64,000 bases of DNA, from the NCBI GenBank assembly GCA_963969395.1, contig OZ017797.1:8618001-8682000 (forward strand), given 5' to 3'. Position 1 is the first letter of the stretch. Each line of letters begins with the position of its first letter. The position numbers and the translations under genes were made by a program. Below are positions 36,275 through 47,063 of the stretch, one piece after another. The notes under the pieces were generated by a model that did no database searches, had not been told where the DNA came from, and worked only from the letters and a program-made list of their open reading frames with translations. This DNA comes from Pseudoscleropodium purum (taxonomy: Eukaryota; Streptophyta; Bryopsida; Hypnales; Brachytheciaceae).

Positions 36275-36935
36275 AGTTGATTGCATTGGGGGATTGAAGC
36301 TAAACTTCTTGAATCAACTCTCAGTAACTTTTCATAGGAAGAAAAATGGAATTGGCATCTAATCTAAGTTGTTTCCTTGTTACCCTATGCTTGGGTCAAA
36401 TTCGTTAAAAAAATAAATCAAAACATAAATAAATAGGGTATGAAATCTGAAAAAAATGATGAAAAATGAAAAATGAAAAATAATATACATACAAAGGTGA
36501 TTGCTTTATAAATGTAAAAAAGCTGAAGCCTAATTGTTGATTGTAATAAAGCCACCAAAAATACTGTAGTTAAAATTGAGTAAAGCCACTTCAAGGTGTG
36601 GAAGACCCACTTGTGGTCCCACAAGATTTATTAAAAGTTGAATAGTGGCAATGTAGCGTAGTTAAGCTATAGTACCTTACACTATAGTCCACAAATAATT
36701 CGAAATAAAGTCAAACCAAAATTTATAAATTCTAAGAGTGGATAATGAAGTGAATATTTGGCCAAAAAGAAAATATTTCATATGGGGTCTTACGAACCTG
36801 ACCCCAACATATGGTAGTTGGACCTTTGTAGAATTAGTTACAAATTTTTGAAGTTGAAACACACATGTCACTAAAAGCAACCACCTCCTCAAATAGATAC
36901 TATTTTGTGCATTGAAGAAAGCAAAATGTACCTCT
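36275..36935 (+). repeat. Repeat F, copy F3, interrupted by an insertion
   Basis: The left half (36275-36374) ends at 'aagttgttt' and the right half resumes at 'ggacctttgtagaattag' from about 36820. Between them lies a separate element. Comparison with F2 shows the halves are adjacent in the uninterrupted repeat. Confidence 0.75.
36375..36820 (+). mobile_element. Element inserted into repeat F3, with imperfect inverted ends
   Basis: About 446 bp. The left end TTACCCTATGCTTGGGTCA and the inward right end CTACCATATGTTGGGGTCA continue into TTCGT on both sides; 21 of 27 aligned positions match. It is non-coding and AT-rich inside. About ten bases of the F core (caaattttt) are missing at the site, so the target duplication cannot be read. 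Confidence 0.65.
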
Positions 36936-37059
36936 ATGTTGGTGGTCCTTCTTAGAATACAATCACTTTTAGAGTATGGTCAATTAGTTAAGAGCACCAT
37001 ACCCATTATATTTACTTTTAAAGCATGATCACTTTTAGAGTGTAGTCACTTTTAGAGCA

Positions 37060-37200
37060 CCCTACCCCATTACATTTACTTCGTCCCATCATATGAAAAT
37101 CATATTCAAAACTTTTTTCTTACTTTCAAAACAACAAATTATGGTTCACTCGTGTCCTTGAGTAAATTAAATGAAATATTTCATCTGTAACATACATTCA
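37060..37200 (+). repeat. Outlying unit of the 118-bp tandem repeat
   Basis: Matches the units of the array at 37575 ('cattacatttacttc', 'acaacaaattatggttcact', 'gtccttgagtaaatta'). It is separated from that array by repeat F4. Confidence 0.7.
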
Positions 37201-37304
37201 CCTCTTCCTATCATATGAAACCATAGTCAACCCCTTCAAATTGCAATCACTTCCCTCAATATAACCAAGGTAGTTGCATCCTTACACAGTTAAAGCAACT
37301 ATTT

Positions 37305-37540
37305 TCTAGAGCTGATTGCATTTTGGAGGAAGCTAAACTCCTTGAAATAATTATCAATAAATTTTTGTAGGAAGAAAAATAGAATTGGCATCTAATCCAA
37401 GTTGTTTCATATTATTTGGACCTTTGCAAAATTACTTATGAATTTTTGAAGTTGAAACACAGAAAGCAACAATCTCTTGAAATGAGTACACTATGATTTG
37501 GTGCATTGAAGAAAGTAAAATGTACCTTTGTGTTAGTGGT
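37305..37540 (+). repeat. Repeat F, copy F4
   Basis: Copy of the F core ('gattgcattttggaggaagc', 'tggcatctaatccaagttgt', 'ttttgaagttgaaacaca'), embedded within the field of 118-bp units, which suggests unit and F copy were amplified together. Confidence 0.7.
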
Positions 37541-37574
37541 TTCCTTTAGAATGAATACGGTCACTTTTAAAGCA

Positions 37575-37935
37575 CCCTACCTGTTACATTTACTTCTTCC
37601 TATCATACAAAAATCATAACCAACCCCTTTTTTTCAACTTTTGAAACAACAAATCATGGTTCACTCATGTCCTCGAGTAAGTTAAATGAAATATTCCATA
37701 CGTACATTCACTTCTTTCTATCATATGAAACTATAGCCAACCCCCCTTTTTTTTTTCAAGTTTCAAAACAACAAATTATGGTTCACTCATGTCCTTGAGA
37801 AAAAATGAAATTTCATCTCTACATTTACTTCTTCCCATCGTGTAAAATCATAGTCAACCCCTCTGTGTTTTTTTCAACTTTTGAAACAACAAATCATGGT
37901 TCACGTCGCCCCTCCTTGAGTAAATTAAATGAGAA
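37575..37935 (+). repeat. Tandem array, three units of about 118 bp
   Basis: Units start near 37580, 37700 and 37818. Each runs 'tacatttacttcttcc..atcat', 'catagtcaacccc', a poly-T run, 'caac.aaacaacaaatcatgg', 'ttcactcatgtccttgagta', 'aaatgaaatttcatc'. Poly-T length varies between units. Confidence 0.8.
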
Positions 37936-38119
37936 GAAGAAGATTCTGTCGCTTCTACAGTATCCCATTTCATTGTAGTATGAGTGCTTCATGAATCCAT
38001 GTCATCATCAAATTCCAAAAGAAAGAGGAAAATGAAGTTGAGTTGCATCCCTGTAAAAGCTGCAACAACAAGAGAAGATTGAAGCTGACTTTACCCTCTA
38101 AAATGGCCCACCTCCTTAA

Positions 38120-38365
38120 ATGTACACATTTTGTACATGTTGTTTTTTCTTAGCCTTTATCAATGTACAGACAATGTACATTTTAGGGGGTGAGCCATTT
38201 TAGAGCCCTATGCCATTTCAACTTCAAAAATTCATAACTAAATCCACAAAGCTTCAAAAAATATGAAACGACTTGGGTTACATGTGAATTTCACAATCCT
38301 TTCAAAGAAAATTTATTGGAAAATATTTCAAGATGTTTCACCTCCCCAAAAATTAGTTCCAGCTC
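38120..38365 (-). repeat. Repeat F, copy F6, inverted
   Basis: Reverse complement of the F core ('gtacattttagggggtgagc', 'atttcaacttcaaaaattca', 'atgaaacgacttgggtta'). Confidence 0.7.
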
Positions 38366-38922
38366 CTAGAGCTACTTTACACTTAGAGGCTGAGCCAATT
38401 TTCCTTGAGGCCAATTGCACTAAATTTGAACCCCTTTTTTTTTATTAGAGGCTAGCCTCAACTACTCACTGTAATAAGATTATAATAGGGGTTGATTCTC
38501 GCAAATGTAAAGGCGTTGAGGCTAAGAAATTGGGCTAAATTTTTTAAAAAAAATAGAAAGGAGAGAGAGGAGGGCTGGAATTTTCAAGGTCACTTTATTC
38601 CTAGAGGCCAATTGTTCAAAATCCAACAAATTTGATTTGCTGAAAGAAAAAATATTTAAAAAAAAAAGGTTTTTTAATTGAAATCTGACATTGGCCCTTA
38701 AGCCAAGAATTAGCCTTCCATTTTTGGTGCACCCAATTCAACAAGCTCGGGCTATGTCAAATTATGTCCTTTTTGAATAAAAAAATTATTGCATCAAATT
38801 GGTCCAGCCTACAAATGTAAAGGGGTTGGGGTCAATTTCAAAGTTTTGTCCAATCACAAGTGAAAATTCTTGGCCTCTGGTACAATGAATTGGCCTGGCC
38901 TCCCAATGTAAAGGGGCCCTTA
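38366..38922. repeat. Diverged repetition of an 'aatgtaaagg' motif
   Basis: The phrase 'caaatgtaaagg(c/g)gttg(a/g)gg' and its variants occur at about 38505, 38812 and 38906, with shared 'ggcc(t)' context, suggesting an old tandem or nested repeat. No coding potential is seen. Confidence 0.4.
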
Positions 38923-39358
38923 GAGCATTGCCACCGTGGGGCGGCCAAATCCCCATGGCAAAAAGGGTTTGGCGTGCTCAATTGGCCAAAGCGGGCACAG
39001 TGACTTCCAGAGCCTCCTCCGTGACACGCCCATGCGGATTTGTTGTTTCCATTGGAGGGGCCTCCTGCCCATGGAAATGGGCTCTTATGCCCTCCCACGC
39101 ATACAGGCCCACCCATTGCATTGAATTCATGGTCCCACTCATTAAGAAAACACTAAAAATAAGTAAAAATAGTCAACTTCGGACTCACTGCAAATTCCAC
39201 TGTGCACGGGAAGCTAAGCGAAGAAGAGCCAAATATACAGTGCCCAGCGGTTGCAAGTTTATTGACCATGCAACAATGGGGGGAGATTGGACTTCCAGCT
39301 CTGGCCTATGCCATCCCAGCATCCCGGCCGTGTTGCCTGAGTCACGGTGGCGATGCTC
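38923..39358. mobile_element. Harbinger/Tourist-like MITE with TTA target duplication
   Basis: 436 bp. Left end GAGCATTGCCACCGTG; inward right end GAGCATCGCCACCGTG: 15 of 16 bases match. The element is flanked on both sides by TTA (38920-38922 and 39359-39361), the target-site duplication typical of PIF/Harbinger elements. It is strikingly GC-rich in an AT-rich setting and has no transposase, so it is non-autonomous. Open frames inside it overlap on both strands and are not genes. The nearly identical ends imply relatively recent insertion. Confidence 0.85.
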
Positions 39359-39361
39359 TTA

Positions 39362-39958
39362 GATGTTTCATTTCATGACCTTTTACCTTACATGAAGTTA
39401 GGTCATCTATAAACCTTGTTGTACAAAAGAATTCATTCCAATTGACTCTCTCTAGAATATCATCAATTCCATTGGAAAAGAAACCAAGCTCAGTCACCGG
39501 GTAATTGGATATGATGTTCTGACTCTTCAGTCTGACTCATATAATAAATAGCAAGATTTGTAGCCATAGTTTTATCTTATTGCCAGGTAATAGATCAGAG
39601 CTCACACTTGTGAAATTTGCTCAAAAATTAAGGCCATCAGTCATGATCATGTTATTACATTTTTACGTTTTAATGTCAAATTTCAGAAGGAAGCCAAATT
39701 TCGATGCAGGCACTGACTCTCCAGACAAATGAATCCAGCTGAACTCAGTGTTACGTATTTCCGAGGTGCACAGCATACTAAGCTTTGTTGTGTTTTTGTT
39801 TTTTTTAAACAATAAAACAGAATTTCATTGCAAAAAGGGGAAACAACAAATACCAGACACAATTGGCCTGGCGTGAACAACAAAAAGCTTAGGTTTAAAG
39901 GTAAAGGAAAAGGGCCGCAGGCTTTGTGATTGTAAAGCTGAAGTTGAAGTACCAGTGA
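39362..39958. other. Intergenic stretch with no feature seen
   Basis: No coding signal or repeat end was recognised; a poly-T/poly-A-rich patch lies near 39795. Confidence 0.5.
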
Positions 39959-40175
39959 GGTAGACATACCCAATATCGACCACTAATCTAATACCATCTA
40001 AATTTAGGACACTTGTTGATTTTAGAATGAGAATTAATAACACGAGTACATGCCTTAACTTCACTTATTCTAAAGTTACGACATGTAGTATCATCATAGA
40101 TTCTCATTCTAGAATCAATGACAATTGTACATTTGGGTGGTATCAAGTTAGAGGTTGGTATTGGATTCATCTACC
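39959..40175. repeat. Long imperfect foldback (about 103-bp arms, 10-base loop)
   Basis: The left arm 39959-40061 pairs with the right arm 40072-40175 around the loop 'cacttattct'. Pairing blocks from outside in include ggtaga/tctacc, ctaataccat/gtggtatcaag, gattttagaatgagaat/attctcattctagaatc and acatgccttaactt/aaagttacgacatgt. Similar peptides can be read on both strands, a consequence of the palindrome. A transcript would fold into a single long hairpin. Confidence 0.85.
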
Positions 40176-40179
40176 TTTG

Positions 40180-40470
40180 TTGATCATTTCAAGAGTTTGG
40201 GAGCACATTATGTGTAAGTATGCGGTGGTAGAAATTATTCCCATACAAGAAGATAGGAAATATGGGGATAGAAAAAAGTTTCAAAATTTTATTCCCAAAA
40301 TTGAAATTACTGTGAATTTTGGGAGTTAGAAAGTACTCTTGACCAATAGCCAATGTCTAAAGTCTTCCGATTCTCATCATTCAACAATTACCTTCCCGCT
40401 CACTACTTCATACTTTCTTGCTTACCACTTCCAGACATGTGTCATGACCCTATCTATCCCAATCTTGAAA
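40180..40470 (+). repeat. Repeat K, copy K2
   Basis: Second copy of the repeat at 10300-10595, starting immediately to the right of the foldback. In copy K1 the sequence to the left ('ggtatgggtagaaacaccca') is different, so the foldback is not a fixed part of repeat K. Confidence 0.65.
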
Positions 40471-41674
40471 AGGACCCCAAAAAAATACACGTTCTAGCCT
40501 AAGGTTGGAAATAGAGCACCCTACAAGTTGGGTATTGGATGAGGTTGACAACTAGTGCTTCAATCTTAGCAATGGTGGGGGGAACTTGCAACTAACTTAA
40601 TTCAAAGTTAGTTAGTGCAATTGGGGAAAAAAATGGTTGAATTTTGATACCCAAAAGAATTGAAACAAATTTATTTAATGAATAATTGGTTGGATTTTGA
40701 AAACAAAGGATGAAGAACCAAGAGGAAATTTTGGTAGGCTAGAAATTAGTTGGTGTATGGAAAAAACACATACATGATATTTTAGTTGGCTCTTTTCTAT
40801 GTATACTTGACAAATTTTAGATACTATGGGACAAAAAATAGTGAGGTTAGTACTAAAGCAGGACAAAAATACCTCGAGTGACATAGAAGGAAGGCATCAA
40901 GCTTGCTTACCTAGGGTGGATATTGGCCTTGGCATGGCCAACAAAGTCATTTGAAGGAAGGTATAGATAGTCACTACCTAATGGATACCATCATTGTTGT
41001 ATGGAAGAATGCTTGTAAATTTTATCACTTATTTATCAATCATGAGTGGCACTACCTCTATCTCAAAATAAATTTGTGGTCTTTGGCCAAAAACTAGTTA
41101 GAGTACCATGGGTTTATTTCGAGTCAAAAAAGATACCTTACAAGGGCAACTAAAAAAAATACTTAAAAAGGTGAAAACTTTGATTCCTAACTCTTTTGAT
41201 TAATTTGTTCAAACTTTTCACTACCATTCTCAACTCCATCTTGGATTTGTTGAGAGGATCGTTGGTCTTCATTTAATGAAGGGCCATGCCATCTTCAATT
41301 CTTGCCAAGGATACAATATTCATTTGAAATTGATAATTTCTTTATATAAGAGAATTCTAGCAATCTAGCTCATGCCAAAGTTGAATATGAATGAAATTGT
41401 TAAGTGAAAAAATGATATTGAAGGAAATAAATTGGTAGATTTTGAAGTTGAAAAGATGGAACCAATGACCATTGATAAAAACATGGGCCATTCCTATGGA
41501 AGGAGGAAATGAACTGAGGTCCTCCAAAAAATTCCTCAAAATTGACTTACACATTGAAAATTTGAGAATATGAGCATGAGATGAGAATAAGATAGAACAA
41601 CCCAATGCCGTTAGTCACCCAATTCCAACATCTACTAGACCTTCCCATTTGTGTCAACTGCCCACCCATTACTA
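40471..41674. other. AT-rich intergenic stretch with no feature seen
   Basis: No coding signal or repeat end was recognised. Confidence 0.5.
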
Positions 41675-42625
41675 CAATCTTAGCACCCCTTAAAGCACCA
41701 AACTACGTTTTTTTGGCAAGATAGCAATTTTGGGCAACTTGCTACAAACTAAATTTATTTTCAGTTTTTTTGAAATTTTCACATAACATATGCCCAAGGA
41801 ATAGCTTTAAGGCTCAACAATTTTCACAAATTTTGACTTCATGGTTAAAAAGTAATTGTATGATATATAATTTTTATTATTTGGCACATAGGCTAGGCAA
41901 TTCAAAAAAATTATTTTAAATCCTTTTTTTAATTGATTAAATTTGAAATTGATTATTTAGATTTATATATATGTGGAAAGCTTTGAATCATTCAATTTTG
42001 ATTATTGAGATGAAAGTTATGAAGAGTTCTAGTTTGTGGGCAATTATGCTATCTCTATTCTAAAATGAACTTTGAAGTTCTTTATTTAACTCAATTTTTA
42101 ATATTTTTTGAAAAAATGAAATCGTAGGATGTATATTGTTTTTTACAACATTACAATCACTAGGATTGGCATTTTTTTAATTCCATAACTAAATTCTTAA
42201 CAATTTAGTATTTTGAATCATTTTGTACTTCTTTCTATTTACTATTTTTTTTTTTGTGTGTTGTCTTGTAATTCCAAATGATTTGAATTTTTTCAAGCAT
42301 GTAGCCAACTTGCCTTGAAGAACGAATCCGAAGAAGCACAAACAATTTGGACATTTTTATATACAAATGTGACCTCATGAAGTGTAGCTGTCTAGATTTT
42401 TGTAGGGCCCAAAAAAAGTTTTTTTGTCAATTCAAACGCTAATATCTTGCAATCTACTTGGTAGAAAAATCTGAATTTTTTTTACATTTTCTCAAACCAC
42501 CCTACTACAAGATCCTTGGGGTACAAGTGTCAAATATTTTTCTTATCCTAAAAAAAATATTAGGTACTTGCACTAGAAATAGCAATTTGGGAGCAATTTT
42601 GGTGGAAACCTTTAAGGCGGGTTAA
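41675..42625 (+). mobile_element. Family A element, copy A3
   Basis: About 950 bp, collinear with A1/A2. The left end has drifted (TTAGCACCCCTTAAAGC) and the right end reads CCTTTAAGGCGGGTTAA, so TTAA survives on the right only. It is non-coding. Confidence 0.65.
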
Positions 42626-44104
42626 GCATTATGATAATGCACTTGAAGAGGGGATATGTTAGCGCGGGTAGTTCAACATGAGTCTACCCGCACTTTACTA
42701 ATTCCATCCTAGCAAACTTTGAAATATCATAGAAAATTTATTTCTTGTTGGAATGTCTTTATTCTACTTGCAAATGACTTCTCTCAATTTTTTTTTTCCT
42801 TTTTTCTTATTTTTAAACAAATGAAACGGGATTTACAAACTTTTCAATCTCTGAAAAATATGTGAAAAATATGTGAGTTGACAAAGAGCTTCTCCAAGTT
42901 ACGTAAAGAATAGCAAATCTCGGTGGTAATAGGCTGATCTACCTATAGTTAATGGAAGTCCTCATTAACTTGATGATTATGCAAGCATGCTCTTAATCTG
43001 GGTTAATATTAACTTAACTGCAGTCATAAAGAGCTTTCTGGATTTTCTTGCTATAGCAGCAATAAATACACTGTCCTATTACCGTAGTGGCTTAACACTA
43101 TTTTTATTATAATAATGAACTAGCATCCATTAAAAGGTACCGCTGTTAGGAATTTAGGAACTGTTAATCACAATTTGAATGCCTGAACATGTTCATGTGC
43201 ACTCATTAAACTTTGGAAAATAAATTTGATCTACTAGAAAAATGTAATAAAAAATAATTAGCATGCCTTGTGGTGAATTGAATTAAATTAAATAGTTAAT
43301 TTCATTAATTGTGAAAAATTATTTCTTTTATCAATATTAATATGTTGTGAAAACGTATTTGTCAAGTGGTTAAATGTAGAACAAATATATTTAGAATCTT
43401 TTTTTACTAATAGATCCCTTTCTTCCTAAATTGTAGACTTTAGAAATATAGAAAGAATTTTTTTCACACGGGTTTATTCACATATATGTTACAATTCTAC
43501 ACCTCCAAAATGGGAGATTGTCACAATATTGACTTTCAATATCTTCTTCAAAACTTCACTACATCAAGCAAAAAGTCACTCAATCTTGTAAAATCTCACC
43601 TTGCTTTCCCAAGAGTGTAAGTTAACCCTCTAATTCTCTGTAAATGTTTGTAGTAAGCATTTGAAAAGTCATAGCTTTGATCCTACCACTTTATGTTTGG
43701 GGATGATTGCATGTTAAAATAGTAACAAATATTTTGACCTTAGAATTGAATCAAAGGTTGTTTAAACCAATTCCAATGAAACTTGAATTCTTTTAATTAC
43801 ACATACTATAAGTGACTACAAATTCACTTTGAAAATAGAAGTGGTGATGAGAAGAGACATTAACATTGACATATAATAAAGAGCTACTACCTCACTCTCA
43901 TCATACTAAATGGATTATTGTATCTTGAAAATACAATAGATGGAAGGATTGAACCAACCTTAGAAAATTCAATACAATATATAGAACCACAATCATTTCC
44001 AACCCAATTGTGATCCGTACCACTTTGGACCTTCTTGCATCCCAATGAAGTGAAAATTATAAAGGATTGGTATTATGACAACTTTGTTGTAGAATTAGAA
44101 TTGA
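42626..44104. other. AT-rich intergenic stretch with no feature seen
   Basis: No coding signal or repeat end was recognised. Confidence 0.5.
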
Positions 44105-44481
44105 AAGGTTTGGAATTGGATTGAAAAGTCATGATTTTATAACTAAGACACTCATATGTAGTTCAACCCTAAATGCTCGAGACCTTTTTCAAGCTTTTTG
44201 GAATTTGCTCTATATTGAACAAAAAGTCAACATTTTGATAAATTTTATCAATTATATTGTAACCATGCAAATCCGAATTGGACATGTTTGAGATCACATG
44301 GGAAAAGAATAGTCAACAATATCACTTATGGATTGAAAGATTATAATGTTACTTTCATAATGAAGGAGATAATAAAGGTGATTTGAAGTCTTTTAATCTT
44401 CTTTTCATATGTCAAATAAAAAACTTGGTTACCAAAAGAATACAAGTTTAAAAGGCATAACATGCATAACTCCCAATAAAT
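44105..44481 (+). repeat. Repeat D, copy D2
   Basis: Second copy of the repeat at 20207, same orientation. It abuts the left TTAA of element A4 at 44482, so A4 probably inserted at or near its end. Confidence 0.6.
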
Positions 44482-45386
44482 TTAACCTCTAAAGGACTAT
44501 TATGCATTTTTTGGCTATATAGCAATTTTGGGCAGGTATTGCAAATTTCTATATTTCTTAACCAAATTTTAATAGAAGGTTGGTAAAAAAAATATCTTTC
44601 ATATGCACTAAGTTTCATGACATTTGGAAATATGAGTCAAAAGTTATGGCGAAGATGTTATTTTTCCCCCCCGTAAATGGGCAATCCAGGTAGATTAAAA
44701 AAAGTACTTTCTTTAGAAAAAAAATTTGAAATGAATTTCTAGAGTTATATACACATGAAAATCTTTGAATCATTCAATTTTGATCAATGAGTCAAAAGTT
44801 GCGAGGATTTTTTGTTTGCATGCAATTATGGATTCTCTACTCTAAAATAAATTTTGAAGTCCTTTATCTTATTCAATTTTCAATATTTTTGGAAAAAAAT
44901 AAAATCATAAGATATAGATTGTTTATTACAATATTGAAAAAAATTGGGATTGACATTTTTAAAACCTCTATAATTAATTCTTAACAATTTTGAATTTTGA
45001 ATTATTCTCTACCACTGTCTATTTACTATTTTTTTCCTATCTATTGTACAATTTCAAATGATCTCAAATTTTTCAAGCATGTGGAAAACTTGTCTAGGAA
45101 AATAAATTTGAAGTAGAATTCCCATTTTGGACATTTTTTTCATTGAAAAGTGAGCTTGTGAATTGCAACTTCCTTGTTTTTTGCAAGGCCGAAAAAATGA
45201 TTTCAAGGGAATTTGAATGCTTATATCTTGCAATTCATGTAGTATAAATTTTTGAGGTTTTTTTTTGACATGTTTTCAAGTCAACATACTACAAAATCCT
45301 ATGGTTACATGATTCATTTTTTTTTCAAAAATTTGGTACTTGTACTAAAAATGGCAATTTTGGAGTGTTTTCAATGAAAATATAGT
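44482..45386 (+). mobile_element. Family A element, copy A4
   Basis: Left end TTAACCTCTAAAGGAC. The right end is lost: similarity stops at 'gaaaatatagt' near 45386, just before where the GACCTTTAGGGG end would stand. The interior is collinear with A1 but is the most diverged copy. Confidence 0.6.
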
Positions 45387-46269
45387 GGTATAACCATCCA
45401 TTGTTGACCACTTTAGGGATTTCACATGTGTATTGGAGCAATATAAGACAATGTAAATTTGATTTTAATTGAAGTCTAATAATTTACTAATGCATGAAAT
45501 GTATATAGTTAGTATGTTATTGAATGATGAAAATATATTTATGACAATATTCACAAACATATTTGTTAAAAAAAGAATTAAGACACATTGGCAAAATGTT
45601 GGTATCACATTGTTGTTATCATATTATTTTCAATCACCTACTATCCAAACATATGCACTATATAGAAGCTTTACAAACTAATATGTCAAATTCAAAAAGA
45701 TTGTGGTGAAAATAATTGTTTTGGTTGCTAAATAGAAATTATAGTGATTTGTACTAATTGAATATTACAACAAATATTTTCAAATCTATTGAAAATAGAT
45801 GCAACAACAATTTCAATAGCAATCTATAGATCTTCTACAATTGTAAGTAACATTTCAAGCCTTCCATTCATTGAGAATCTTCAAATTCCATTCACATTAA
45901 AATTATCTACATTTTTTGTTGTATGATATTTTTTTTATGCATACATATGTCAACTTCTTACAATTCCAGTGGAAATGGGTCTTAAATGGTATACAACAAT
46001 ATGCAATAAAATATTCAAGTCATCAAGGCTTGAAAAAAGAAGCATACAATTTTTGGAGTGATTATGAAACCCGCCTCAACAACTGAGTCTATGGGGTGGT
46101 TAGGTTTGGAATTCATTTACTTCCAAATGATAATTGCTTTTCATTTCAATTTTTTTGGGGATTGTAATGCACAAAGGATACTACAACATTTGTGTTTGCT
46201 CATTTGAATTCCATCCATTCATTTTCAACTTACGACACATGGAATGAAATTGAACACAACATAGACTCA
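45387..46269. other. AT-rich intergenic stretch with no feature seen
   Basis: No coding signal or repeat end was recognised. Confidence 0.5.
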
Positions 46270-46490
46270 ATTTTTGAAGTGACTGTATATTCTTGCTTTG
46301 AAAACTTGTAATTTGTCTTTATTTCTAATAAATGAGTTGACTAAAATACATGTAAAAAATCTTTGAGTGATTTGTCGTTGTTTTATAAAATGAAATTTGC
46401 AAATCTAATTGGACTAAATATGTGCAACTACTCAAGAGACAATACGGGATTATCTACCTTATTGGTTGCATTAACCTTACTTTGGTATGA
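46270..46490 (+). repeat. Repeat J, copy J2
   Basis: Diverged second copy of the repeat at 22215-22500. Confidence 0.4.
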
Positions 46491-47063
46491 CTAACTTTGA
46501 AGTTGAATAAAATCTTACCAAAGTAATCTTTTTAGGAAATTGTTTTAGTTAAATACTCTCTAAAGTCTATGTTAAGCATCAAAAGTCTAATTTTGAAAAA
46601 AAAAATGCTTTACAATTTTTCTATTGAAGATTTTGTGCAAAGATATCCATTTCAAATCTTGATTGTTTAATTGTAGAAGCTTGTAGAGATGAGACTCAAA
46701 TATATCTAATCTTAGAGAAAAAATCATATTCAAAATTTGCTTAAAAAAATTATAAAACACATTTTAAGAAGCCATAAATCAATTATGGTCATGCATGTTA
46801 TGTCCATTAAACTCATTTTTTTTTCATACTTCAATTTTAGATTTGACATGAAAAAGAAGATTAAAAGAATTCAAATTGTTTGTAAAGTTTCAAGACCCTC
46901 TTGTTCAAATACTACAATCTTTCAATCCATAAGCAATATTGTTGTGTTTTCTTTTCCTATTTCATCCATAATACATGTAGTTTGAATTTATGTAGTTAAA
47001 ATTTATTTATTAGTTTTGAGCAAACTCCAAAAAGATTAAAAAAAGACCTTGAATAATTATTGG
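46491..47063. other. Intergenic, with an inverted fragment of repeat D
   Basis: The segment 46985-47060 ('gagcaaactccaaaaagatt...aaaagacctt') is the reverse complement of part of repeat D and ends at the left TTAA of element C. Nothing else is recognised. Confidence 0.45.

Noticed and set aside
38838..39362. Overlapping 60-144-codon frames on both strands
   Set aside because: All lie in the GC-rich MITE, where stop codons are rare by composition.
39988..40329. Similar peptides on opposite strands
   Set aside because: This is a direct result of the foldback palindrome and not evidence of coding.
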